Below, in pieces: positions 1 through 10,000 of a stretch of DNA of 64,000 nucleotides. A program made the position numbers and the translations under genes. The stretch is taken from the NCBI RefSeq assembly GCF_036898095.1, contig NC_090759.1, positions 17,357,658-17,421,657 of the forward strand, written 5' to 3'. The notes beneath the pieces are model-generated. The model was not told where the DNA came from. It worked only from the letters and a program-made list of their open reading frames with translations, and ran no database searches. The DNA comes from Palaemon carinicauda. Taxonomy: Eukaryota > Arthropoda > Malacostraca > Decapoda > Palaemonidae. How positions within the stretch are numbered: position 1 is the first letter of the stretch; every line of letters begins with the position of its first letter.

Positions 1-485
1 GAGTCTGGCGAGCAGTGCTTCTTGGACTCTCCTGGGGGCACGTAAAACCATTCGCCGCCGCCGGGAGAGACCTCCCTCTTGTACCTACGGGAGTGAGAGC
101 GTGGGCGCCTCCTACTGTGCCGCGACCTCGACCTAGAGCGAGAACGATCGCTATCGGTCCGCGCTCTCTTACGGTGCCGTCTCTCCCTGCGTTCTCCCTC
201 GGAGGATGAGCCTTCTTCCGAAGAGTCCGAGGGTGCCACGTTCTTCGCGTAACGACTGCTAGAGTGATGCGCAGGGGAGGCCCTTCGCCGCCGACCGTCC
301 GAGACAGGGTGCTGGAGAAAGTCCTCGGGAACTGCCGTGGATACCGAGGGTACTGAGACCACTCTGTCCCTACTAGAAGGCCATGGACCCAGGGATACGT
401 CCATCCTCAGCGGAGACCTCCCTGGAGTCTTCGGTAACTTCCAACCGAAGGAGTCGCTACTCGGGCAAAGTCTCAGAAGTTTGTC
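1..485 (-). CDS. Arg/Ser-rich open frame, partial, probably gag-like
   Basis: On the minus strand a frame stays open from just after a stop at 486-488 to the window edge, about 161 codons. It starts with RT-like sequence (DKLLRLC, following the YLDDW motif of the neighbouring RT), then turns into unrelated sequence with an acidic-serine patch (SDSSEEGSSSEGE) and an alternating Arg/Ser stretch (DRSRSRSRSRHSRRRPRSHS), followed by GGGEWFYVPPGESKK. RS-rich basic stretches occur in DIRS gag proteins and in splicing factors. The join to RT argues for a rearranged or nested second DIRS gag rather than a host SR gene. Its full length is unknown because it leaves the window. Confidence 0.4.
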
Positions 486-488
486 TCA

Positions 489-1110
489 GTGTTGAAGATG
501 GGTTGACACCGAGTCTGCTAGGATTAGCCAGTCATCCAGATAACGGAGGAGACGGATGCCAATCCTGTGTGCCCAAGATGAAACCAGGGCAAACACTGGT
601 GAAATCTTGAGGTGCTGTGGAAAGACCAAAGCACAGCACCTTTCTGTTGTCTAGGCTGAATCTTAAGTACTTCCTTGAAGACAGATAGACTGGGATCTGG
701 GAGTACGTGTCCTTTAGGTCCAGTTTACAGATGAAGTCCTGAGGTCTTACTGCTAGTCTGACCGTGTCTGCAGTCTCCATGCTGAACGGAGTTTGTTTGA
801 CAAACTTGTTCAGGGCTGAGAGGTCGATGACTGGTCTCCAGCCTCCAGACGACTTTCTTACAAGAAAGAGTCGACTGAAGAAGCCTGGGGACCCGTCAAG
901 GACCTCTTGGAGAGCGCCCTTCTTCAATAGGGTCTGGACTTCTGCCCGAAGGGCCTGCCCCTGGCCGATCCCATGGCAAGGGAGTCTATTGACACTGGAT
1001 TCCTGGTCAGGGGAGGGAGAAAAGTTATGAACAGGATGCGATATCCTAGACGGATCACGGAGATTGTCCAGGAATCAGCCCTGAATTGCTTCCACCTGTC
1101 TGAGCAACTT
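489..1110 (-). pseudogene. DIRS-A reverse transcriptase, frameshifted
   Basis: RT finger and palm motifs are readable on the minus strand: an N-terminal segment (LGYRILF, LPPLTRNP), [25 protein letters not shown] and FGLSTAPQDF in frames ending at 532, then YLDDWLILADS in a different frame at about 507-543. The break therefore falls just before the catalytic YLDD box. In DIRS elements this enzyme copies element RNA into DNA and is translated from an ORF overlapping gag. The thumb and RNase H expected next are replaced by the RS-rich sequence at 1-485. Confidence 0.75.
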
Positions 1111-2578
1111 TGTAGGCATCTCCCCACTAGTGGAAACGCAGGGGGAGTGTCTATCCTAGCGTTTGGGGCCTCGACCACTGTCGTTACAGTCTTGGTTGGA
1201 CGGGACTGCTGAGGTGCAAGTTCCACATCCTTAGGCTCAAACAGGTAGGCCCCCTCTAGGGAGGAATGTCTGAGCCTATTCATCTCAACGCTGGGGACCT
1301 GTTGGTGGAACCTCTCAGACACTGCATCTCGACGTTTCAAGATAGCGTTTGCCCACAAGTTCGAAACTTGGTGGGCAAGAAACTCGATAGTGCGAGTGCC
1401 TGAGAGTAAAGGGGTCTCCATTGTCTTCCTGGTACACTCCTTGGAAAAATCCTCGGATCGTATCAGGATACCTAAGGTCCCTAACCAGATGTCCAGCCAC
1501 AAAGTAGCTTGCATCGTATACTTAGTGACCTTTTCCTGGTTAAGGACTTCGGCCGCCAAGAACGAGACCTGCCGGTTGGAAATTCTCTCAAGAGGGACTC
1601 CCCTGGTTAGCTCTTCCAGAGAATTGTGAAGTGGAAGAGCTGAATTGGGTTCCTCCAGGATCTCAAATTACCTCCTTTGCTGTACGTGAGGAGGTGGGAG
1701 GAGCTTGTTCGTAGAGCCGGCATGGTTGGAGGAGGCAAACTCGGAAAGCTGTTGGGGGATCTTGTCCCTGGTACTCTTCAAACCCTGAGACCAGGCCAGG
1801 GCTGCACTGGTCTTTGAGGGTTTTTGAGTGCCTAAGACGCGGTCAAGACCGTGTCTTTGCCCTCCCAAGGGGATATCTCTGGGTTGGAAAACCCATTGAG
1901 AACCCTCAGAGTCAGAACCTGCCAGAATGCATGTTCTGATTCTTGTTGGTCTCCTCCTGATGTTAGACTCATAGCGAAGTCTCTTTCTGTCCCCAAGAGC
2001 TCTTCCTGGGGTGAGTCGCGGACATTCCTTGAGTGGCTGGCTGTCTCCGTTCTAGTCCTGGTGGAGGACTTTGGCAGAGTCTTGGAGTCTTTGGACTCCT
2101 TCCGAGGAAGGAGGTAAGACTCCAACATCGAAGGCCTGAGTGTCATGTCCCTCCTGATCACAGATTGAGAGGAACCGCGTGAAGGGAGGTTTCCTCCAAC
2201 GGTGGGATGGAGGAGTCTCTCTCCTCGCGCGATTCCATTGGTGAAGGATGGTCTTCATCAGACAGGGAGGGAGAGTATCCCTGGGGAGATAATAGAGGGA
2301 CTACCCTTGATGGTCTGCACAGAGTCAGCTTCACCCTCGAGGAAGTGACCGTGTTGGAAACTCCTCTTTTCCTCTTAAAAGGGGTAGAGGAAGCCATGGT
2401 TCCGTGTCTTGAGTACAGAGGCTATAGGTTGCTCTGATGAGCGGTCGGACAGGACAGGCTTGAATGCCTGTGTTACAGCTTTGACTAAGGCACTGAACCA
2501 AGGCTGCTGACTGACTGATGCACTGTCAGACAGATCCCCTGAAGGGAAAGGGACCGAAGGTTCCCTACGAGGAGTCAC
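1110..2578 (-). pseudogene. DIRS-A gag-like protein, C-terminal half
   Basis: Minus-strand frames at 924-1559, 1832-2161, 2158-2397 and 2375-2578 form a broken series. The best part reads ATLWLDIWLGTLG, then LSGTRTIEFLAHQVSNLWAN and LKRRDAVSERFHQQVPS. This is the capsid-like tail typical of DIRS ORF1 proteins; the same WLDxW pattern recurs in copy E. The frame then runs straight into the RT N-terminus, so gag and RT are close or overlapping, as in copy G. Several frame changes mean the gene is dead. Confidence 0.6.
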
Positions 2579-2992
2579 CGTAATAGGTCCACCTTAAAAG
2601 GCAGTTTAGGGTTCCTGAACCCCTCTGCTAGTGCCTTTTCCCTTCTCCCACAGGGCGTGCTGGAATGCGTTTGCAGGTAGGGGAATGAGGCGATGGTGAC
2701 CTTGCCAGGTGTAGATCCTGCGCCCGTGCCTGATGGCGAACGTGCGCGGGATAATATTGACGTGCGAGAGAGTATTGGCACGCGTGCGCCAGTGAAAGTT
2801 GGCGCGCAGTCACGTGGTGGCGCGTGCGCATGTCTTAGTGCGTGCGTGCATGCGGGAGAGACTTGGTGTGCAGACGAGTGCTGGCGCGCAGGTGAGCGCT
2901 GCATTGCTCATGCTGTTTCACCTACAGTGTGTTGGTGTGCAGGAGAATAATGGCGCGCAGGCATTTGTTGACGCACAGGTGAGTACTGGCGC

Positions 2993-3687
2993 CGTGTCCG
3001 GAAAATTCACCGCCAGCAATTCACCGCCAGCAAATCACCGTCAGCAAATCACCGTTAAAGAATATTCACCGCCAGCAATTCACCGCCAGCATACCATTCA
3101 CCGTTAAAGAATTTACCTAATTATAAATCTGTAATTTTTTTTTATTTTACACATTATAAAGGACATTTAAAAATCTTCATTTGTTGCTACGACAATCTAT
3201 TTATTTGTTTATACATTCATAATTAAAATAACAGCTTAAAAGGAAAAGAAATAAAATAACATTTTTTATAAAATATAAGTTCAAACATAAAAATCTAGTA
3301 TGAAATATTATGAGCTATTCCACGCAAGTAATCAATAACATTTACGTCTTGATCATAATTTCCGACAAGTCTTCGAAGTCGTTGGGCGCAATCTCGATAT
3401 TTTTTCTTTTTCTTGGGAGCTTCCTGACCAGCTACGTATTGCTCAAATCTAACTTGATTTAATGCCTGTTCTTCCTAATGCAGTCAATAAATTGCCACCC
3501 TTCCACAGAATTGTTGTCTTCGGCAAACGATTGTTAGGCGATAAAATACTCTAAAAAAGGAAATGGGTGAATTGTTTTGCGATGAATTGTTAGGCGGTGA
3601 TTTGCTAGCGGTGAATTTTCCTTAACGGTGAATTGCTGGCGGTGATTTGCTAGCGGTGAATTGCTGGCGGTGAATTTTCCTAAACTC
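2993..3687 (-). mobile_element. Mutator-like DNA transposon remnant (MITE size, 695 bp)
   Basis: The two ends are inverted copies built on GGAAAATTCACCGCC, followed by several subterminal repeats of AATTCACCGCCAGC, at about 3000-3110 and, inverted, 3580-3680. ACTGGCGC flanks it on both sides (2985-2992 and 3688-3695) and could be the target duplication, though the host minisatellite contains similar words. The interior is AT-rich and holds a transposase fragment. Long repetitive ends plus an 8-bp duplication fit a Mutator-like element; the family is inferred. Confidence 0.6.
3295..3540 (-). pseudogene. Transposase C-terminal fragment, Mutator-like
   Basis: Read from about 3540 to a TAG at 3295-3297. 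The first part reads DNNSVEGWQFIDCIR. After a one-base loss it continues EEQALNQVRFEQYVAGQ, a lysine-rich patch, and ends VIDYLRGIAHNISY. A terminal YLRGIAHN box with an upstream EQ-x-AGQ pattern recalls the C-terminus of arthropod Mutator-like transposases; this is from memory of the family and was not searched. The catalytic core is absent, so it cannot be active. Confidence 0.5.
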
Positions 3688-4143
3688 ACTGGCGCGCGGG
3701 AGCGCGCTGGTGCACAGTAGAGAATTGGTGCGCATGAGATAATTGGCGCGCAGGAGGTAATTGGCATGCAGGAAAGCGCTGGCGCACAGGTGAGTGTTGG
3801 CGGGCAGGAGAATGCTGGCGCGCAGGAGGGCACTGGCGAGTATTAGATCGTGGGTGTGTAGGCGCAGGGTGCGCAAAAGATTGCTGATATGCAGGAGATC
3901 GTGGGGCGCGTAGGAGAGCGCAAGCGCGCTGTAGTACGCTGGCGCGTGGGCGACCCTGGGCGTGTGAGCGCAGGGTGCGCAGCTGAACGTGGGCGCCGGG
4001 CGCGCAGGAGAACGTTGGCGTGCAGGAGCATGAAGTTGCTGCCTTCTATGAGGGCGAGCAGGTAAAGGGGCGCGCCAAAGCGCTGTAGAGTGCTAATGAG
4101 CAGTCTGACGAACTGCTGGTGAGTGCTGATGTCCTGTAGGTTG

Positions 4144-4622
4144 GCGAGCTGCAGGGTGATGGTGCGCAGCTACGCACTTTGGTAGAGCTTCAATAGGCTT
4201 TACTGCTGACAGGAACGGTGATGGCAGGTCGGCAGGTCTGAAGGGTGGATGATCGGGAACTGGGATGTGCCCTTTGTAAGGGCAAGCATCCACCGAAGGG
4301 GATTGCGAACGATCAGCAGAGGTCCAGGACCGAAGTCACAGGAATAGTTGCTGGAGCAGTGGCAATCGATGGATGAAGGTCAGCGAGCTGCAGGGTGATG
4401 GTGCACAGCTACGCACTTTGGTAGAGCTTCAATAGGCTTTACTGCTGACAGGAACGGTGATGGCAGGTCGGCAGGTCTGAAGGGTGGATGATCGGGAACT
4501 GGGATGTGCCCTTTGTAAGGGCAAGCATCCACCGAAGGGGATTGCGAACGATCAGCAGAGGTCCAGGACCGAAGTCACAGGAATAGTTGCTGGAGCAGTG
4601 ACAATCGATGGATGAAGGTCAG
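4144..4622. repeat. Tandem duplication, two units of 239 bp
   Basis: The segment starting GCGAGCTGCAGGGTGATGG at 4144 is repeated at 4383 with only a few differences (for example GCGCAG against GCACAG). It lies within the gag region of DIRS-A. 239 is not a multiple of 3, so it shifts the reading frame. Confidence 0.9.
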
Positions 4623-5226
4623 ATGACTGCAGCGGAGGCTCCTCTGCAGGGGACGGCTGCGACGACGATGAACCAAAGAGGCGTCTCTTCACTGATGGTG
4701 AAGGGAGACCTCTAAGGCTAAGTGGAAGGAGTGCTTTCCGACGAATGCACCCTCTGGGGGGCGTTGGATCAGCAAGCTGACCATGCGCCGCAGCAGTCCT
4801 CCGAAGAGGAGTCTCTATAAGTGAACTCCCCCAAGGGGAAGAAACACTTGCAAGAGAGACAGACGTTGGACTTAGTTTCCCCCTCGAAGGATGTTCAGGA
4901 ACGGGGAAACTAAGTCAGCAGCAACCGCTGAGAGTCTGGAGGGGGAGAGGAGTTGGATGATAACACATGAGACCTCTGACACTATAAAGTCGACGAGGGT
5001 CAGAGGATCTACCTATGACGGCGACGATGACTGCTGAACAGAAGCACACATTCGGATAAACTGTAGCAAAGCTTCCTTGGAAGGCAGACCCGTAAGCCCC
5101 AAAGAGGACCAAATCTACAAGAGGGGTTAGTGACAAGGCCTTCACCCGGGGGGAGAGGTGGGGCTGCTTCGCTAGGGGAAGCAACATCATCTCTCGAGAG
5201 CCGGGGTTGGCCAATATTAACTTGGT
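4623..5226 (-). pseudogene. DIRS-A gag-like segment, uninterpretable in detail
   Basis: Serine- and charge-rich sequence between the tandem duplication and the cysteine cluster. No single frame stays open and no domain is recognisable. It is assigned to gag only by position inside element A. Confidence 0.4.
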
Positions 5227-5528
5227 CTACGCTACTACTCGACGGTCTCTTGTAAGAGGCCGAGCGAGTAGGAGCTTCAAAGGAGGGTCGGGAGACGGAA
5301 GAGGCCTTGGGGTTTTCTCCCTTCGAAGGAACCTACTCCCTTCGAAGGAACCTTCGAAGGAGAAATATCCTGCTTGGACTTCTTCCGCCGTCGCCCGAAC
5401 CTCTCCCACTGGGAGGAAGACCACTCCCTACACTCATTACACTTATTTACGCTATCACACCGTTGACCTCTGCACAGAGGACAAAGGGTGTGAGGATCAG
5501 TCTCCACCACCGACATAACGTCCAACAA
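5227..5528 (-). pseudogene. DIRS-A gag N-terminus with cysteine cluster
   Basis: Minus-strand frame beginning near 5528 reads DPHTLCPLCRGQRC, five residues, then CNECREW and a basic tail. The spacing H-x2-C-x2-C-x4-C-x5-C-x2-C equals that at the start of the intact gag of copy G and of copy C, so it is a conserved probable zinc-binding module. Pyrimidine-rich sequence ending in AG lies just upstream (about 5590-5612). Confidence 0.65.
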
Positions 5529-5808
5529 GCCCGGCAGGAGAGTCCAGGGCAGGTGCGCATGGTTGCATTAGTCAACTTTACAAACACACACTAAGGGAAA
5601 AAGAAAAAGCAAAAGTTATTAATGGCTGCCAATATTCTGCGAGGATGAAGAGCGGCAATGTCCGTTCACCATCCGAGTCTAACTACGCTAACTAGCGGTA
5701 TGGGTAGTTAATCCTCGTTACAATTTAATGGCTCGTCATTTCCGCTACGCCGAAAGTAATACCCCTATTAAATAGCGTGGTTTGTATTCCAGTTACGGAA
5801 CAAATAGA

Positions 5809-6839
5809 GAATTAAAATCTCATGCATTGTTTACATTCAAATCAGCTGATCAAATCTGCGTAGTCCGCCGTCAACCTATATTCACTTTCATAATATCATC
5901 CCACTGATATGACCATTCACTTTCACAGAATTACCTCACTGATATAATCTATCATGCATATTATTATATCTCCTTCACATTATTACAGTATTAGCCCTCA
6001 CTTATCATATCCTTAAACCTGTTCCCAATTCCTTTCCAAATCGGTCTTGTACATTTACTTTGCTCTCCCACACACATCTACAATGTCTCTTTCCAACTTT
6101 CTTGATTCTCATTATTTTTCACGATTTCATTCATCTCTTTTCTAGCATTCCTTCATTTTAATCTTATTAATCATTCTAAACCTCCTTCTTATCCTTCATT
6201 CCTCGTATTCCCATTCCTATTTTTCATTCCTTCTTGCATTTCCCAAATTCATTGATTTTGCTAATTTATTTGAATTAGCGTATATGTGGCGAAGAAAAAG
6301 TGCAAGGAGAAGGAACATGGCTACCCGCACCCCCCCCCCTTCCCGTCTCTTTGTCATATTGTTCCGACCTTCTTTCTCCCTCGTGTTTCCCTTAACTGTA
6401 TCCAATAATAATGCATGTAAGATTCAAATTTTAGTATCATATTTATAATTAAAAACATAGCCAATTATAATTCTATGCATCGTTTACATTCAAATCAGCT
6501 GATCGACACGGCCTAGTCCGTCTTCAACCTTAATTTTTAGATCAAATAACTCCCTTTTTATTAAGGCATGCTACCAAAGGATATTTCATATTTACTAAAA
6601 GAAATGATTATTACTTGATCTATCATTTTCCAATTAGCATATTAATTCCAATACTTCAATTTGAAATGCTTCTCTCATATTTTATTTTCTTGTACTGTGA
6701 TTTGAATCGCATAACGTTAACCGGAGCTTCATTTATGTTGCCGATGCCCGATATTTTAGTTTTTAGCTCTGTGGTGCTTGATTATATAGCCTCAACACAC
6801 ACAAACACTTGAGACCTCTACCAAAAATCAAATACTTAC
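5809..6839. other. PSMD12 intron sequence, no gene seen
   Basis: AT-rich DNA without a supported reading frame. A segment of about 60 bp (5820-5881, containing TTTACATTCAAATCAGCTGA) is repeated in direct orientation with differences at 6474-6536. No further PSMD12 exon was found. Confidence 0.6.
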
Positions 6840-7064
6840 TTGTATAGAGGGATTTCTTCCAAATTTTTATCATCCTTGATTCGATGAAGCAGGTCACTTT
6901 GTTCATTATCATATGGTGCTAAAATAATATATAACACCACATGTTTGAGTATCCTCTTCTTTTCCTCTTCATTATCTTGTACACTCTTAGAGTCATAGAT
7001 GGCTCTATAATGACGACAAATACTCAAGAATGACCCTTCATGACTGTCCAGTTCTATCATCAAG
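6840..7064 (-). CDS. PSMD12: PSMD12 coding exon 5
   Basis: 225 bp, AG acceptor 7066-7065, GTAAGT donor from 6839. It encodes [40 protein letters not shown] and NLEEIPLY, and ends in phase 2. The next exon, which should carry the start of the PCI domain, is not in the window. Confidence 0.95.
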
Positions 7065-10000
7065 CTGAAAAATGGGACGAGACCAAAAAGAATAAATGGA
7101 AGATGAAATGCTATGAAGGGGTCTAAGGTACCCTAACATGAACCTTCAAGGAAATCACTTTAGGTATCATAACCCTAATGAAGCTTCATATACTACAATA
7201 ACCAATATTTACTTTTTTATAAACTATGTATTCATATACAATTACATTTTATATACTAGAATACAATGCTCTCAATAGTAGAACAAATTTTTTCATTCAA
7301 TGATAAAAATACATCAGGAAAGTACCAGTCATAAAAGTTCTTTAATGTGTCTTTGGTTATTGTGACAACAAACTTTATTTTGAGATTTAGAAATTATAAC
7401 ATTGTATAATTCTTTAGAGTAAATTGAAATGTGATTGCTCTGTAATATGCCAAAAGAGGAGGTTTGTTATTGGGAAGACCAAACTACTATAATCAGTATT
7501 TGGGAAATTCTTAGTCTTTATTTCATTTACTACCGAACTAAAGAGCAGAAAAGTGTGCTGAGTACATGTACAGTAGCAAGAAAAGTTATGAAATCAGTGA
7601 AAGCTCACTTCACTACCCAGTCTTAGGCTTTGGTCTGCAAGTACCTACCTTCCTTAACTAGTTTCCATGTTATGTGCAATGTTGTTTTAAGAAGTTAAAT
7701 TTTTCTAAGTTCACTACTGGGATAACATTTTCCTGTCTTTTCCATTTAAAAGTCCTATGATTTGATTAAACATTCCTTTAACAAAACAATTAACATGGAT
7801 GATTGACTAATACACAGCTAAAACTAAGCAATTTTTTTATTCTTATGCACAGCCCTCCCTACTTGACATTATTTTCAGTAAATATCACATTTCCAGGGAT
7901 ATTCCAATCAAAGCTTTCCTTCATAGCTCAAAGCTGAATTAAGCAATAGAGTTGACTGGAACAGTCCAATCACAAAACTTATCATCATAATACTGAATGA
8001 CAAATTACAAAAAACATGACAAATTTTAAATTAACTTATTTCCTATAGATCTTGAACAAAATCTAAACTTCACTTACTTGTAAAACTTAAGTTTCAGATC
8101 ATCAACAGACTCTGAACTGAAGAACTTTGTACTGATCTTCTTGGAGATAATTTGTGTTCTTACAAAGTCCTTCTTTAATAAGCAAAGCCTCATCTGTTCC
8201 AATATCATTTCCACCTGTGAAAAAAAAAAAAATTAATGCTGACCATTAGTAAGCAAACCTGATGTCACAAATCTTAGGAATAATATTTAGAGGGCAAATA
8301 AAATGTCCCCAAGTACTTTAAATTCTTATTGCTGCTCCACATCTAAAACTAAAGTATCATTTATTTTAAGTCATTATATTACATTAAATTTATTTTTAAA
8401 ATACTGAATTTGCATTCTTGCATGTAACTGTCTGTCGTCTGTTACAAACACAAAAACTAGCTTTCTCTGTTAATTTGATATCAGTGCAGTACTATAGTGT
8501 ATATGGTACTATAGTGTATATGGTACTATAGTGTATATGATCTTAAACATTAACATAGGAAGAAACATCACTTAAAGGGGTCGGCTGGCTAATCCCGTTA
8601 TTTTAAGGATGGGACTTTGACATTCATACCATTTGATAAGGTAACTTAGGACATCTAAAAAGTGAATAGGATTTTTGCCTCGGACTTTGATTCTGCGACG
8701 CCGGGGCAATTCATCTTGAAAATTAGTGTTTTTCAAATTCTATCTCATCCTTTGATAATTAATATTAAGACCTGGGATTACTACCCTACATAACCTGATG
8801 TAGACCTCGAATCAAATGAGAAGTTTTTTCTAAAAGTCATATTTTTGCTAAATACAGTATGAATATTTTCATGGTACAAAAATGAACCAGGGGATAAAAT
8901 TCAGAAAAAGAAAATATGAAGAAATTGGAAAAAAGAGCAACATTTGATTGGTGTCTAATGTCTTTCTAAGTACAGTATATCAAATTTTAATGCTATATCT
9001 TCACAACTAAGGGAAAAGATAGAATTTGAAGGTCAATAAGTCTAGTTTTGAGATACGGCCATTCAAAGTTTTTCTTAGTATTTTTACAAAGACAATATTA
9101 ATAAATCATGATTATTATGAATTTCATGTTAATTTTTGGATATTAATAAACCAAAACAAAGTTCTTAATCACAATTTGATCATAAATAAAGATACCTTTG
9201 CTCAGTATCTTGCTTCTTTAGGTGAGACGGTCGCTTCTTCATCATCTCTCTCCTTCACTAACTCCGCTAATTTAGCCGATATTACCCCTTCTGAACTCTT
9301 ATTAGATAGAATTTTCTTCTTCCTTATGTTAGCGAGATGTTGAAATTATGTTATCAAAATGTTGAAATTGTATTTTCCTCTTTGGCATGACGAAATTCTT
9401 GCCGAAACCGAGAAAAGCATTCAGAGAGTTCTTATGATCTTGTCTAAATTATTCTTGAATTCGTTTACCGTGTTACTGTTTACTACATCTGCTGGAAGTC
9501 TATTCCAAGTACTTGCTATTTTGTAAAGAAATTGCCACATTGAGTAGTGGTGTATCTTTTCAATTCCAGTGTGTATCCGTTACCTCTGAACTGATTTCTG
9601 CTAAGCATGAACAGATTGTTGTAATATATATTTGTTATTCCTTTGAGTATTTTGAATGCCTCTATTAACTGTCCCTTTAATTGTAGATCTATTAAGTTCA
9701 AATGTTCCATCCTTCATCTATATCCAAATTGCCTTAGTGTTGGAACTAGTTTGGTGGGCCTAGCTTGTGCTGCTTCCAATTTAACTACTGTATATCTTTC
9801 AGATTTTTGCAGTTAGGCAGATATGCGAGAAATATTTAGCAAAAGGTAAGGAGGTGTATGTTGCGTTTATGGATCTGGAGAAAGCATATGATAGAGTTGA
9901 TAGGGAAGCAATGTGGAATGTGATGAGGTTATATGGAGTTGGTGGAAGGTTGTTGCAAGCAGTGAAAAGTTTCTACAAAGGTAATAAAGCATGTGTTATA

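Larger units (their letters stand above)
2740..4035 (-). repeat. 18-bp minisatellite in the gag linker of DIRS-A
   Basis: Short units of about 18 bp built on TGGCGCGCAGGAGAATGC repeat with variation on both sides of the nested element at 2993-3687. On the minus strand they encode Cys-Ala-Pro rich repeats such as SCAPILYCAPARSRAP. The position, between the cysteine cluster and the capsid-like tail, matches the 21-bp repeat tracts in the gag genes of copies C and G. Confidence 0.7.
1..5808 (-). mobile_element. DIRS-like retrotransposon A, right (5') part, decayed
   Basis: Read on the minus strand from 5808 leftwards, this holds in order a 5' terminal repeat ending near a GGAACAAAT motif (about 5795-5808), a pyrimidine-rich leader, a gag-like region starting with a cysteine cluster, a repetitive gag linker, the gag C-terminal half and the reverse transcriptase. 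RNase H and tyrosine recombinase are not seen; they would lie beyond the left edge if present. The terminus matches the reverse complement of the start of copy H and the right end of copy C. Several frameshifts and a nested DNA transposon (2993-3687) show it is inactive. It lies in the PSMD12 intron that follows the last visible exon. Confidence 0.8.
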
